Under the pieces are notes generated by a model, which saw nothing but the letters and a program-made list of their open reading frames with translations, had not been told where the DNA came from and did no database searches. Of a DNA stretch of 64,000 bases, positions 1 to 9,729 are shown in pieces. Source of the DNA: UBA668 sp041918155 (GTDB lineage: Bacteria > Actinomycetota > Acidimicrobiia > Acidimicrobiales > Ilumatobacteraceae); the NCBI GenBank assembly GCA_041918155.1, contig JAYRWH010000010.1, forward strand, positions 60,926-124,925. The letters run 5' to 3'. Positions within the stretch are counted from its first letter, which is position 1, and each line of letters begins with the position of its first letter. A program made the position numbers and the translations under genes.

Positions 1-1
1 G

Positions 2-418
2 AGCGGCCTCGTCGACCTGATCGTCGGCCACCACTCACACATGGTGCAACCGATCGAGCAGGTGAACGGCGTCTGGACCGTGTTCGGGATGGGCAACAGC
101 CTCAGCGACCACCCGACGCGCGACAAGTACCCGCCCGCCACGCAGGACGGTGTCGTGATTACGGTGGGGATGGAGATCAGCGCCGACGGGCACGTGACCG
201 TCGAGCCCCCGGTGGTGCACCCAACATGGGTCGATCGCACCCACGGATACGTCATCCGCGACGTGCTCACCGAGCTGCAGAGCCCCGGCCTCACCGCCGA
301 CGAGCGGGCGCTCTACGAAGCGTCGCTGGCGCGCACGGCGTTGCAGGTGCGGGCCTACATCGCCCCGTACGTGCCTCCCGCCGACGGCCACTCGGGCCAC
401 TCGCCCGCGCCGCGCTGA
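2..418 (+). CDS. CapA-family metallophosphatase-like protein, C-terminal part (5' end outside window)
   Basis: The frame is open from the left edge, so the N-terminus lies outside the window; only about 138 residues are seen. The start of the visible part (VGHHSHMVQPIEQVNG, then VFGMGNSLSD) matches the conserved metal-binding tail of the CapA/PgsA family, where the GHHxHxxQP histidines are ligands and GxGNxLSD follows. CapA proteins are linked to poly-gamma-glutamate capsule export or are uncharacterised metallophosphatases; which applies here cannot be judged from the fragment. The end of the protein is a His/Pro-rich tail (HSGHSPAPR). The next gene is convergent, eight bases away. An in-frame ATG at 41 lies inside the conserved motif and is not a credible start. 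Confidence 0.8.
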   Translation, partial: SGLVDLIVGHHSHMVQPIEQVNGVWTVFGMGNSLSDHPTRDKYPPATQDGVVITVGMEISADGHVTVEPPVVHPTWVDRTHGYVIRDVLTELQSPGLTADERALYEASLARTALQVRAYIAPYVPPADGHSGHSPAPR

Positions 419-425
419 ACGTCAC

Positions 426-1061
426 TCACTGCTGCTGGTCGCTCGCCTTCTCGGTGAGCAGCGGGCGCGGATGGTCGATCGGGATCGCGTGGTGCGCGTC
501 AAGCCGCTGCGAGCGTGTCGCCACGACGTCCGTGCCGACCTTCAGCGACGCGGTGGCGACGACCGCGCCGGACTCCAGCCCGACGAGCGCGGCCTTCTCC
601 ACGACGGCGGTGAGCCCGATCAGCTTCAGCGAGATGTCGATCGTGAGCGACAGCACGGTGAGCGGCATCCCGTCGATCGTGAGGGTGATCCGCGGGCGGT
701 GCACCGACTTGATGGTGTGATCGGCGAGGGCCACGAGTTCGCGGCCGCTCTCCTTGGTGCGCTCGGCGGCGGCCTTCAGGGCCCGGTGGCGCAGCCAGCC
801 GCGGATGATGATGTCGGGCAGGGCGATGTCGAGCGAGGCGAGCACCGCCCGCTTGGCCTCCTTGTGGGCGGCGGTGCGCAGGGCGGGTGGCAGGCGATCG
901 AGCGCCTCGCCCTCGGGCCCACCGGCGACGGCGAGCTGCGGGTCCGCGGTGTCGAACAGCAGCGACCTCGCGGTGAGCGGCGCCGTGGGCGTGGCGGGCG
1001 GCGCCCACTCGCGCTGAGCCGGCGCGGGCGGACCCTGGGGTGTGGGCGGGGGCAGGTTCAT
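426..1061 (-). CDS. Hypothetical protein, 211 aa
   Basis: I do not recognise this family. The protein has a Pro/Ala-rich N-terminal 30 residues, a Lys/Arg-rich helical stretch around residues 60-115 and a beta-rich second half (about 120-185). There is no signal peptide and no clear membrane segment. The second half contains repeated Val/Ile/Thr/Leu strands, which might be a small beta sandwich. The start codon overlaps the stop of the upstream 91-aa membrane protein gene (ATGA, 1058-1061), so the two are probably co-translated and may function together. Codon use is typical of the neighbourhood. Confidence 0.6.
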   Translation of the reverse strand: MNLPPPTPQGPPAPAQREWAPPATPTAPLTARSLLFDTADPQLAVAGGPEGEALDRLPPALRTAAHKEAKRAVLASLDIALPDIIIRGWLRHRALKAAAERTKESGRELVALADHTIKSVHRPRITLTIDGMPLTVLSLTIDISLKLIGLTAVVEKAALVGLESGAVVATASLKVGTDVVATRSQRLDAHHAIPIDHPRPLLTEKASDQQQ

Positions 1062-1333
1062 CCGCCCTCCACCAACGTGATGGCGCCGGCGGTGTCAGGG
1101 GTCAGGGCCACACCGACGGCCATCGACGGCGGGCTGCCCGGCGCTGGCAGGTCGTGCAGGGTCACGAGGCCGAGGTCGGGATGCAGATGGCTGCCCGCGC
1201 GGCTGCGCGCTTGTGTGGCCCGTGAGTGGTGCACCGCCGCGGCCACAACGGCGGCGGCAACCGCGATAGCGAACACGATCCACCCGACGGGGGCACCGCC
1301 CCCGCCGCCCATGGCCCCTTCGGCGATGAACAT
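1058..1333 (-). CDS. Small single-pass membrane protein, 91 aa
   Basis: After a short Gly-rich N-terminus there is one hydrophobic segment at about residues 17-36 (WIVFAIAVAAAVVAAAV), then a basic HHSRATQARSRAG stretch that would face the cytoplasm, and a soluble tail. No known domain is recognised. Its stop overlaps the start of the 211-aa gene by four bases (ATGA), giving a two-gene unit. It lies just downstream of glcF in the same direction (21-bp gap), so it may be read from the glc transcript, but nothing ties it to glycolate metabolism. Confidence 0.55.
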   Translation of the reverse strand: MFIAEGAMGGGGGAPVGWIVFAIAVAAAVVAAAVHHSRATQARSRAGSHLHPDLGLVTLHDLPAPGSPPSMAVGVALTPDTAGAITLVEGG

Positions 1334-1354
1334 TTCGTCAGTATCGCGCGCCGG

Positions 1355-2512
1355 TCAGCGGCGCGCGCCCGCCAGCGCCTCGTCGATGATCATCATCGGA
1401 TGCCGTGCGGGCATGCCGCCGGCGGCGAGGTTGAGCGAACAGCCCGGGTTCGCGCTGGCGACGACGTCGGGACGCGAGCGCTGGATGGACTCGATCTTGC
1501 GGGCACGGACCTCGCCGGCCATCTTCGGCTGCAGCAGCGAGTACGACCCTCCCGATCCGCAGCACAGGCCATCGTCGTCGAGTTCCACCAGCTCGCGCAC
1601 GAACGGAGCGAGCACGCTGCGGACCTCGTCGTCCACCTGCTGCACATGGCGCAAGTGGCATGGGTCCTGGATCGCCACCCGTATATCGAGCGGGGCGACC
1701 TTCGGCAGCCGATCCATGTGCCCGGCGAGCCACTCCTGCACGTCGAACACGCGGGCGGAGAAGGCGGCGGCTTCGGCGGTGCCGAGCAGGTGGCCGTACT
1801 CCTTCATCGCCGCACCGCACCCAGCGGAGTTCACCAGGATCGGGATGTCGCGACGCAATGCCCCGATCAGCTGTTCCGCCGCGGCGCGCGCCTGGGTGGT
1901 GAGCCCCGAGTGGGCGTGCAGCGCACCGCAGCACGGCGCGTCGCCGAGCGTGGGGGTGACGCCGACACCTGCTGCCTCCAGCACGCGCATCGTGGCCGCG
2001 TGCACGTCGCGTTGCCACGCGTCCATGACGCACCCGGTGAACAGGTACACGTCGGTGCCCGAGGCGTGCAGGTGCGGCTGGCGCAGGGGGAGGCGCGCGG
2101 GCAGGCCGAGGCGTGATGGCACCAGGTGCATCCGCTGGGCGACGCCGAGCAGCACCGACCCGGCGCGCAGCAATCGTGGCCTCGTGAGGGGGGCGTAGGC
2201 GAGGCGCACCCACCGTGGTGTGAGGCGGCGATCGGTGGAGAGCGTGGCACGCGCCTGCTCGATGAGCCGGCCGTAGGGCACGCCCGACGAGCAGGCCGAC
2301 TCGCAGCCGCGGCACTGGATGCACGTCGCCAGCGCGTCGGCGACCTCGTCGGTCAGTGGCGCGCCGTGGAACTGCACCTCGCGCATGAGGATGATGCGGC
2401 CGCGAGGGGAGTACGCCTCGTCGCCGGTCACCCGGTACGTCGGGCACGCCGGCAGGCACGAGCCGCACTCGACGCAGGTGTTCAGCTCGATCGGGTCGAT
2501 TCCGAGGTCCAT
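1355..2512 (-). CDS. glcF: Glycolate oxidase iron-sulfur subunit GlcF
   Basis: This is the electron-transfer subunit of the GlcDEF glycolate oxidase, 385 aa, close to the usual length of about 400. Two 4Fe-4S motifs lie near the N-terminus: CVECGSCLPACP (about residues 13-24) and CIQCRGCESACS (about 64-75). Two CCG domains follow, each ending in a cysteine pair (DAPCCGALHAHSG and DGLCCGSGGSY). The complex oxidises glycolate (or D-lactate) to the 2-oxo acid and passes electrons to the membrane quinone pool. Gene order is glcD-glcE-glcF on the minus strand. The glcF start overlaps the glcE stop by one base (TGATG), which suggests coupled translation. Confidence 0.9.
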   Translation of the reverse strand: MDLGIDPIELNTCVECGSCLPACPTYRVTGDEAYSPRGRIILMREVQFHGAPLTDEVADALATCIQCRGCESACSSGVPYGRLIEQARATLSTDRRLTPRWVRLAYAPLTRPRLLRAGSVLLGVAQRMHLVPSRLGLPARLPLRQPHLHASGTDVYLFTGCVMDAWQRDVHAATMRVLEAAGVGVTPTLGDAPCCGALHAHSGLTTQARAAAEQLIGALRRDIPILVNSAGCGAAMKEYGHLLGTAEAAAFSARVFDVQEWLAGHMDRLPKVAPLDIRVAIQDPCHLRHVQQVDDEVRSVLAPFVRELVELDDDGLCCGSGGSYSLLQPKMAGEVRARKIESIQRSRPDVVASANPGCSLNLAAGGMPARHPMMIIDEALAGARR

Positions 2513-3441
2513 CAGCGCCGCCCAGGGTCGCGGCCGGGGTTGAGCCGCCCGGTGGGGTCGAAGTTGGCCTTCAGCCGCGCGGCGAGTTCGGCCACGAGCA
2601 GGGGGAGGGTGCGTGGGGGTTGTGGGCGCTCGGCGTGCACCACCCCGACACCGATGGAGGCGACGAACGCGCCCGTGTCGTGGCCGGCGAGCGTGCGCAC
2701 GTCGGCAGGCGTCAGCGACCAGCGCTGGGGCGGCAACGGCGGGGGCCCGTCGGTCTCGGTGAAGTGACCGACGCGCTTCAGCGCGATGAGTTGCGCCGTC
2801 ACGTCAGGGGCGTGACCTTCGATGCCGACCCAGGTGCGCGCTCCGTCCCATAACACGGTAGATGAGCCTACTAAATGGTCGCGGGTGGTGAAGGGGTCGG
2901 CGCCCTCGGCCACGACCCACACCGTGGCTGCCGGGATCGGGTTGGTGCGCAGGATGAGCTCAGCGAACAGACCGAGCGTGCCGAGCGAGCCGGTGAGGAT
3001 GCGGGGCAGGTCGAAGCCGGTGACGTTCTTCACCGTTGGGCCGCCGGCGCGAATGAGGCGGCCCTCGGCCGACACATAGCGCACCTCGAGCACGCTGGCC
3101 CGCACAGTGCCGCGGCCGAGCACGTCGAGGTGGTTCTCGCCGACGGCGACTGCCCCTCCGACAGTGCCGCCACGCTCGGGCAGGGCGCACCGCTGCCCGC
3201 GGGCCGCCAGCGCGGCGGACAGCTCTGCAACCGATGTGCCCGCACGCACGCACACGGTCATCTCCTCGGGCTGGTAGGCGACGATGCCCGATGGCGCGCG
3301 CGCCAGGCGTGTTCCCGGCGCCGGCTCGCCCCCGACGCCCCAACGAGTACGCGCCCCGTCCACCGCCACCGCGCCCTCGTTGCCCACTTCGGCGGCGAAG
3401 GCGACGAGTACCGGATCGTCAGTGAGCGGGGGAGCGGTCAT
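2512..3441 (-). CDS. glcE: Glycolate oxidase FAD-binding subunit GlcE
   Basis: This 309-aa protein has a FAD_binding_4 (PCMH-type) domain in the first half and the short GlcE C-terminal region ending FDPTGRLNPGR. FAD-contacting segments include LPERGGTVGGAVAVG, GPTVKNVTGFDLPR and GSLGTLGLFAELILRT, all diagnostic for GlcE. The start is ATG at 3441, which overlaps the glcD stop (ATGA); longer readings of the frame run into glcD and are not real. GlcE assembles with GlcD and GlcF at the membrane. Together they feed glycolate, a product of phytoplankton and of phosphoglycolate salvage, into central metabolism. Confidence 0.9.
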   Translation of the reverse strand: MTAPPLTDDPVLVAFAAEVGNEGAVAVDGARTRWGVGGEPAPGTRLARAPSGIVAYQPEEMTVCVRAGTSVAELSAALAARGQRCALPERGGTVGGAVAVGENHLDVLGRGTVRASVLEVRYVSAEGRLIRAGGPTVKNVTGFDLPRILTGSLGTLGLFAELILRTNPIPAATVWVVAEGADPFTTRDHLVGSSTVLWDGARTWVGIEGHAPDVTAQLIALKRVGHFTETDGPPPLPPQRWSLTPADVRTLAGHDTGAFVASIGVGVVHAERPQPPRTLPLLVAELAARLKANFDPTGRLNPGRDPGRR

Positions 3442-4910
3442 ACCCACACGCCCGCGGGCACGCTCATGAGCATCTGGATGTCGGCGCAGCTGTGGCCGGT
3501 GGGCAGCACCTTGCCCGGGTTCGCGCGGCAGTCGGGGTCGAAGGCGCGGCGCAGGCGGCTCTGATGGTCGAGGTCGTCCTCGGAGAACAGCAAGCGCATG
3601 TAGTCGCGCTTCTCCACGCCGATCCCGTGCTCGCCCGTCAACACCCCGCCGGCGGCGAGCGAGGCCTTCACGATCTCCGCGCCGGCGGCGTGCACGCGCT
3701 CGATCGCGCCGGGCACCAGTGCATCGAAGAGCAGCAACGGGTGGAGGTTGCCATCGCCCGCGTGAAACACGTTCATCACGATCACGTCGTGGCGGGCGGC
3801 GATTTCGTACGTCTGCGCCAACACCTCGGCCAGGCGTGCCCGGGGCACCACGGTGTCGTGCAGGTAGTAGTCGGGGGCGATCTGGGCGATCGCGCCGAAA
3901 GCCGACTTGCGGCCCTTCCACAGCAGCGCCCGCTCGTTGTCGTCGCGAGCCACGCGCACCCCGGTGGCGCCGTGCGCGCGGGCGATGGTGGCGATCGCCT
4001 CGGCATCGATGTCAACCCCGTCGGGCAGGCCGTCCACCTCGGCCAGCAGAACGGCCGCAGCATCGGTGGGGTAGCCGGCGTGGACATAGTTCTCCACCGC
4101 GCGGGTGATCAGCTGATCCATCACCTCCATCGCCGCGGGCACGATGCCGGCGGCGATGACGGCGCTCACGGTCTGCGCCGCGTGGCGCACTTCGTCGAAC
4201 GAAATCAGCAGTGTGCGTACCGCCGGTGCGTTCGGGGTGATGCGAGCCGCGATGCGGGTGGCGATGCCGAGCGTGCCCTCGCCGCCTACGAACGCGCCGC
4301 GCAGGTCGTAGCCGAGTGGCTCGGCGTCGAGCCCTCCGAGCACGGCGACCTCGCCGTCGGGCAGCACCACCTCGACGGCGACGATGTGGGCGTTGGTGAC
4401 CCCGTAGGCCAGGCAGTGTGGGCCGCCAGAGTTGTTGGCGACATTGCCCCCGAGCGTGCACACGTGCTGGCTGGAGGGGTCGGGCGCGAAGTGGAAGCCG
4501 AGCGGCCTGAGGAAGCGGGTGAGCTCGAGGTTCACCACGCCCGGCTCGACCCACACGACCCGCGAGTCGAGGTCGACCTCGAGAATGCGGTTCATCCGCG
4601 CGAGCGACACCACGACCGGCGCGCCGAGCGGGATCGCTCCGCCGGCCAGCCCGGTGCCCGCGCCGCGAGGCACCACCGCGCGGCCGTGGCGCAGTGCGGT
4701 GCGCACGACGGCCTGCACATCGGCAGTGCTGCCGGGGAAGCACACCGGCCCGGCCACGCCACCCTCGAACACCGAGGCATCGCGGCGCAGCAGGGCGCGC
4801 TCGGCAGAGTCGGCGCGCACCCGGTCGCGCCCGATCGCGGCCTCCAAGTCGGCCACCAGAGCAGCGTCGGGGCCGCGCCGGCGGCGGGGCAGGAGGCGAT
4901 GACGGCTCAT
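3438..4910 (-). CDS. glcD: Glycolate oxidase catalytic FAD subunit GlcD
   Basis: This is the catalytic subunit, 490 aa, full length. The N-terminal FAD_binding_4 domain has RGAGTGLAGGAIP, GNVANNSGGPHCLAYG and FVGGEGTLGIATRI. The FAD-oxidase_C domain has the substrate-site signatures NVFHAGDGNLHP and GVLTGEHGIGVEKRD. It oxidises (S)-2-hydroxyacids such as glycolate or D-lactate. It is first in the glcDEF operon, with a four-base overlap to glcE. The 177-bp gap upstream is shared with the divergent ABC importer operon and probably holds both promoters. No regulator gene is adjacent. GlcD alone resembles D-lactate dehydrogenase, but with E and F present glycolate oxidase is the better call. Confidence 0.92.
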   Translation of the reverse strand: MSRHRLLPRRRRGPDAALVADLEAAIGRDRVRADSAERALLRRDASVFEGGVAGPVCFPGSTADVQAVVRTALRHGRAVVPRGAGTGLAGGAIPLGAPVVVSLARMNRILEVDLDSRVVWVEPGVVNLELTRFLRPLGFHFAPDPSSQHVCTLGGNVANNSGGPHCLAYGVTNAHIVAVEVVLPDGEVAVLGGLDAEPLGYDLRGAFVGGEGTLGIATRIAARITPNAPAVRTLLISFDEVRHAAQTVSAVIAAGIVPAAMEVMDQLITRAVENYVHAGYPTDAAAVLLAEVDGLPDGVDIDAEAIATIARAHGATGVRVARDDNERALLWKGRKSAFGAIAQIAPDYYLHDTVVPRARLAEVLAQTYEIAARHDVIVMNVFHAGDGNLHPLLLFDALVPGAIERVHAAGAEIVKASLAAGGVLTGEHGIGVEKRDYMRLLFSEDDLDHQSRLRRAFDPDCRANPGKVLPTGHSCADIQMLMSVPAGVWV

Positions 4911-5030
4911 GGCTCCCAGTCAACACCGTCGGCGACGACCGTCGCGACACCGTTCGCGGACTGTTCCGTGCGGCACACCGCCGGGAACCGGCCGCTCCGG
5001 CATAGATGTTCCAGCGCTGCTCGCAGATTG

Positions 5031-5036
5031 GATACT
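5031..5036 (+). promoter_or_regulatory. Candidate -10 box for the ABC importer operon
   Basis: GATACT lies about 50 bases before the binding-protein start. A weak TTCCAG at 5009-5014 with 16-bp spacing could be the -35. This is a guess from sequence only. Confidence 0.3.
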
Positions 5037-5087
5037 CTGCTCGGAAACCGGTGACCGAGGCTGCTCGGCTTACATGTGGGGAGACAA

Positions 5088-6731
<1,644 letters not shown>

Positions 6732-6747
6732 CCACCATTGCACTGAC

Positions 6748-6784
6748 AGGTCGGGTCGGCGGATTCGTTCCGCCGGCCCGACCT
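6748..6784 (+). terminator. Stable intercistronic hairpin after the binding-protein gene
   Basis: A 15-bp inverted repeat (arms 6748-6762 and 6770-6784, 7-base loop, one G-T pair) lies in the 66-bp gap between the binding-protein gene and the first permease. It has no T-run, so it is more likely a partial terminator or mRNA stabiliser that keeps binding protein in excess over permease than a full stop. Confidence 0.6.
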
Positions 6785-6797
6785 GCGCGATGCCACC

Positions 6798-7802
6798 ATG
6801 TTCAAGTTCGTCGTCCGCCGCCTGTTGTTGCTCATCCCGATCCTGCTCGGGTTGAGCTTCTTGCTGTTCATCTGGGTGCGCGCCCTACCGGGCGGGCCGG
6901 CCACGGCGCTGCTCGGCGAACGAGCCACGCCCGAACGCGTCTCCCAGGTGAACCGGCTGTACGGCTTCGACAAGCCGCTGCTCGAGCAGTACGTGAGATA
7001 CCTCGGACGAATCGTCCGCTTCGACTTCGGGCAGTCGATCACGCTGCGCAAGGACGTCACCGACGAGATGCTGCGCCGCTTCCCGGCGACGGTCGAACTG
7101 TCGCTGGCGGCCATGGCCTTCGCGGTCGGCCTCGGAATCCCGCTCGGATTCGCTGCGGCCAAGCGCGAGCACACCTGGGTGGACAACACCTCGATGCTCA
7201 CGTCGCTCATCGGCGTCAGCGTGCCGGTGTTCTTCCTCGCCCAGATCCTGAAGTTCGCGTTTGCCCAGAAACTCTCGTGGTTCTCGACGGTCGGCCGCCT
7301 CCACCCGGCGCGTGAACTCCAGCACCACACCAACTTCAACCTCATCGACTCGGTGATCGAGGGCGACTTCGGTGCGTTCGTCGACACGGTGAAGCATCTC
7401 GTGTTGCCAGGGATCGCGCTGGGCACCATCCCGCTGGCCATCATCGCCCGCATCACACGTGCATCGGTGCTGGAGGTGCTCAACGAGGACTATGTCCGTA
7501 CGGCGCGGGCCAAGGGCATGCAGCGCAGCATCGTCGACCGCCGGCACGTGCTGCGCAATGCGCTGCTGCCCATCGTCACGGTGGTGGGTCTGCAGACGGG
7601 CCTGCTCCTCTCTGGGGCAGTGCTCACCGAGAAGGTCTTCGCGTGGGGCGGCCTGGGTGAGCTGATGAGTGGGGCGGTGCTCGACAAGGACTATCCCGTG
7701 ATCCAGGGGGGCGTGCTCTTCCTCGCTGTGGTGTTCGTCGTCGTCAACCTCGTCGTCGACATGATGTACGCCGTGATCGATCCGCGGATTCGGGTGAGCT
7801 GA
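6798..7802 (+). CDS. ABC transporter permease, DppB/OppB type
   Basis: A 334-aa integral membrane permease of the binding-protein-dependent transport family. Its N-terminal TM helix (about residues 10-29) starts MFKFVVRRLLLLIPILLG, typical of DppB proteins. A large outer loop contains RALPGG and LYGFDKPLLEQYVRYLG. About five more TM helices follow in the BPD_transp_1 domain. The cytoplasmic EAA loop that contacts the ATPases reads EDYVRTARAKGMQRSIVDRRHVLRNALLP. The C-terminus RIRVS matches family ends. The downstream permease gene overlaps by one base (TGATG). Confidence 0.9.
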   Translation: MFKFVVRRLLLLIPILLGLSFLLFIWVRALPGGPATALLGERATPERVSQVNRLYGFDKPLLEQYVRYLGRIVRFDFGQSITLRKDVTDEMLRRFPATVELSLAAMAFAVGLGIPLGFAAAKREHTWVDNTSMLTSLIGVSVPVFFLAQILKFAFAQKLSWFSTVGRLHPARELQHHTNFNLIDSVIEGDFGAFVDTVKHLVLPGIALGTIPLAIIARITRASVLEVLNEDYVRTARAKGMQRSIVDRRHVLRNALLPIVTVVGLQTGLLLSGAVLTEKVFAWGGLGELMSGAVLDKDYPVIQGGVLFLAVVFVVVNLVVDMMYAVIDPRIRVS

Positions 7803-8722
7803 TGTCCACCGTTCAAGACCACCTGCAGTCGCTCATGGGTAATCGCGTCGTGGAGGCGTCGGGCTCCAGCCTGACGCGCGAAACCTGGCGCCGCGTGCGC
7901 GCCAACCGCCTCGCCGTGTTGGGAGGCGGGATCATCGTCTTCTTCGTGCTCGTCGCCGTCTTTGCTCCCTGGTTGGCGCCGCATGGCGCTCGCGACAAGT
8001 CGTGGTTCGACCAGATCCGCCCGTCCTCGATCCCGGGCCCGTCGGCCGCGCACTGGTTCGGCCTCGACGAGAGCGGTCGCGACGAACTGTCGCGAGTGAT
8101 CTACGGCGCTCGTGCATCGCTGGTCATCGGCGTGGTGTCGCTCGCCGTGGGCGCCACGATCGGAACCATGTTCGGCCTGCTGGCTGGGGCCTTCGAGGGT
8201 TGGGTCGATTCGGCCGTCATGCGCGTCACCGATGTGCTGTTGGCGGTGCCGAGCCTGCTGCTGGCGCTCTCCGTGGCGGCAGTGATGGGGCAGAGCCAGA
8301 CGGCGGTGATGATCGCCGTTGCCGTGCCCAACATCCCTCTGTTCGCTCGTCTGTTGCGCAGCTCGATGTTGGCCGAACGGCAGAAGGATTACGTGAACGC
8401 CGCCGTGTCGGTGGGCATTCCCCGGCGGCGGTTGGTGATGTCGCACATCCTGCCCAACTCGATTGGGCCGATGATCGTGCAGGGCACTTTGGCGTTGGCG
8501 ACCGCGGTGATCGACGCGGCAGCGCTCAGTTTCCTCGGCCTCGGTTCGGCCGACCCCACCGTTCCCGAATGGGGTCGCATGCTCGCCAACGCACAGCGCT
8601 ACACGAACGTCGCCATCCACATCGCCGTGTTCCCCGGCGTGATGATCATGCTCACGGCACTCGGGTTCAACCTGTTCGGCGAAGCCCTGCGCGAAGCGCT
8701 CGACCCGAAGCTGCGGCGATGA
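7802..8722 (+). CDS. ABC transporter permease, DppC/OppC type
   Basis: The second permease of the importer, 306 aa. It has the OppC_N-type start (TWRRVRANRLAVLGG, first TM helix at about 38-58), the outer loop WFGLDESGRDELSRVIYGARASL typical of DppC, and about five further TM helices. The EAA loop reads QKDYVNAAVSVGIPRRRLVMSHILPN. The C-terminus EALREALDPKLRR is the family signature. The start overlaps the previous stop by one base, and the next gene starts within its stop (ATGA, 8719-8722), which shows tight translational coupling in the operon. Confidence 0.9.
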   Translation: MSTVQDHLQSLMGNRVVEASGSSLTRETWRRVRANRLAVLGGGIIVFFVLVAVFAPWLAPHGARDKSWFDQIRPSSIPGPSAAHWFGLDESGRDELSRVIYGARASLVIGVVSLAVGATIGTMFGLLAGAFEGWVDSAVMRVTDVLLAVPSLLLALSVAAVMGQSQTAVMIAVAVPNIPLFARLLRSSMLAERQKDYVNAAVSVGIPRRRLVMSHILPNSIGPMIVQGTLALATAVIDAAALSFLGLGSADPTVPEWGRMLANAQRYTNVAIHIAVFPGVMIMLTALGFNLFGEALREALDPKLRR

Positions 8723-9729
8723 GCATGGGCGCCGGCACCGATCCGATCCTGGTCGTCGACGACCTGCATGTCACATTCGGCACGAAAGGCAGCCAGGTGG
8801 TGCGCGCCGTCGATGGCCTCTCGCTGGCCGTGAGCGCGGGCGAGACGGTTGGCATCGTCGGCGAATCGGGCAGCGGCAAGAGCGTGACAGCACTTGCCGT
8901 GTTGGGCCTGCTGCCGCGGCGCGGGGTGAGTATCGGTGGATCGATCCGTCTCGACGACCAAGAACTGATCGGCGCCCCCGAACGCGTGATGCAGATGATC
9001 CGCGGACGGCGGGTGGCGATGGTGTTCCAAGACCCGATGAGCTCGTTGAACCCGGTGCTCACCGTCGGTCGTCAGATCACCGAAGTGCTGATGCGCCACG
9101 ATGTGTGCAGCCGGCACGAAGCGCCTGGGCGGGCTGCCGATCTGTTGCGGCGTGTTGGTATCCCCGAGCCGGCCGAGCGCCTCGGCAACTACCCGCACCA
9201 GTTGTCGGGCGGCATGCGCCAACGGGTGATGATCGCGATGGCGTTGGCGTGCGAACCGGCCGTGCTGATTGCCGACGAGCCGACGACGGCGCTCGACGTC
9301 ACCATCCAGGCCCAGGTGCTCGAGCTGCTCGCCGGGCTGGTGGCCGACTCGGGTACGGCGCTGGTCCTCATCACCCACGATCTCGGTGTGGTGGCGGGCA
9401 TGTGCGATCGCGTGCACGTGATGTACAGCGGCCGCATCGTGGAGAGCGGTGAGCGCCATGCCCTGTTCGCGCATCCTCGGCATCACTACACGCGCGGCCT
9501 GCTCGCCTCGGTACCGCGCCTCGATCTCGTGGGTGGCCCATTGCGGCCGATCCCTGGTTCGCCGCGCGACGTCATCGCCTGGGCCGACGGTTGTGCGTTC
9601 GCCCCACGGTGCGCGGCGGTGAGCGAGGACTGCCTCGGCACACCGCCTGCGCTCACGGCGGCCGCCGATGGCTGTTGGGTGCGTTGTGTGTCGCCCGCTA
9701 CCAACGCTGTCGTTCGGATGGTCGGCTGA
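8719..9729 (+). CDS. ABC transporter ATPase, DppD/OppD type
   Basis: A 336-aa ATPase subunit. Walker A is GESGSGKSVT at about residues 48-57, the Q-loop is MVFQDPMSSLNP, the signature is LSGGMRQRVMIA, and Walker B is VLIADEPTTALD followed by the switch HD (ITHDLGVVAGM). The C-terminal oligopeptide-transporter region carries the cysteine pattern CAFAPRCAAVSEDC, which binds an Fe-S cluster or zinc in this family. The start at 8719 overlaps the DppC stop; earlier in-frame starts lie inside that permease gene. It pairs with the following ATPase to power import. Confidence 0.9.
   Translation: MSMGAGTDPILVVDDLHVTFGTKGSQVVRAVDGLSLAVSAGETVGIVGESGSGKSVTALAVLGLLPRRGVSIGGSIRLDDQELIGAPERVMQMIRGRRVAMVFQDPMSSLNPVLTVGRQITEVLMRHDVCSRHEAPGRAADLLRRVGIPEPAERLGNYPHQLSGGMRQRVMIAMALACEPAVLIADEPTTALDVTIQAQVLELLAGLVADSGTALVLITHDLGVVAGMCDRVHVMYSGRIVESGERHALFAHPRHHYTRGLLASVPRLDLVGGPLRPIPGSPRDVIAWADGCAFAPRCAAVSEDCLGTPPALTAAADGCWVRCVSPATNAVVRMVG

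Noticed and set aside
8002..8718. Upstream extension of the DppD ATPase frame
   Set aside because: It lies inside the DppC permease gene; the real start is at 8719 with an ATGA overlap.
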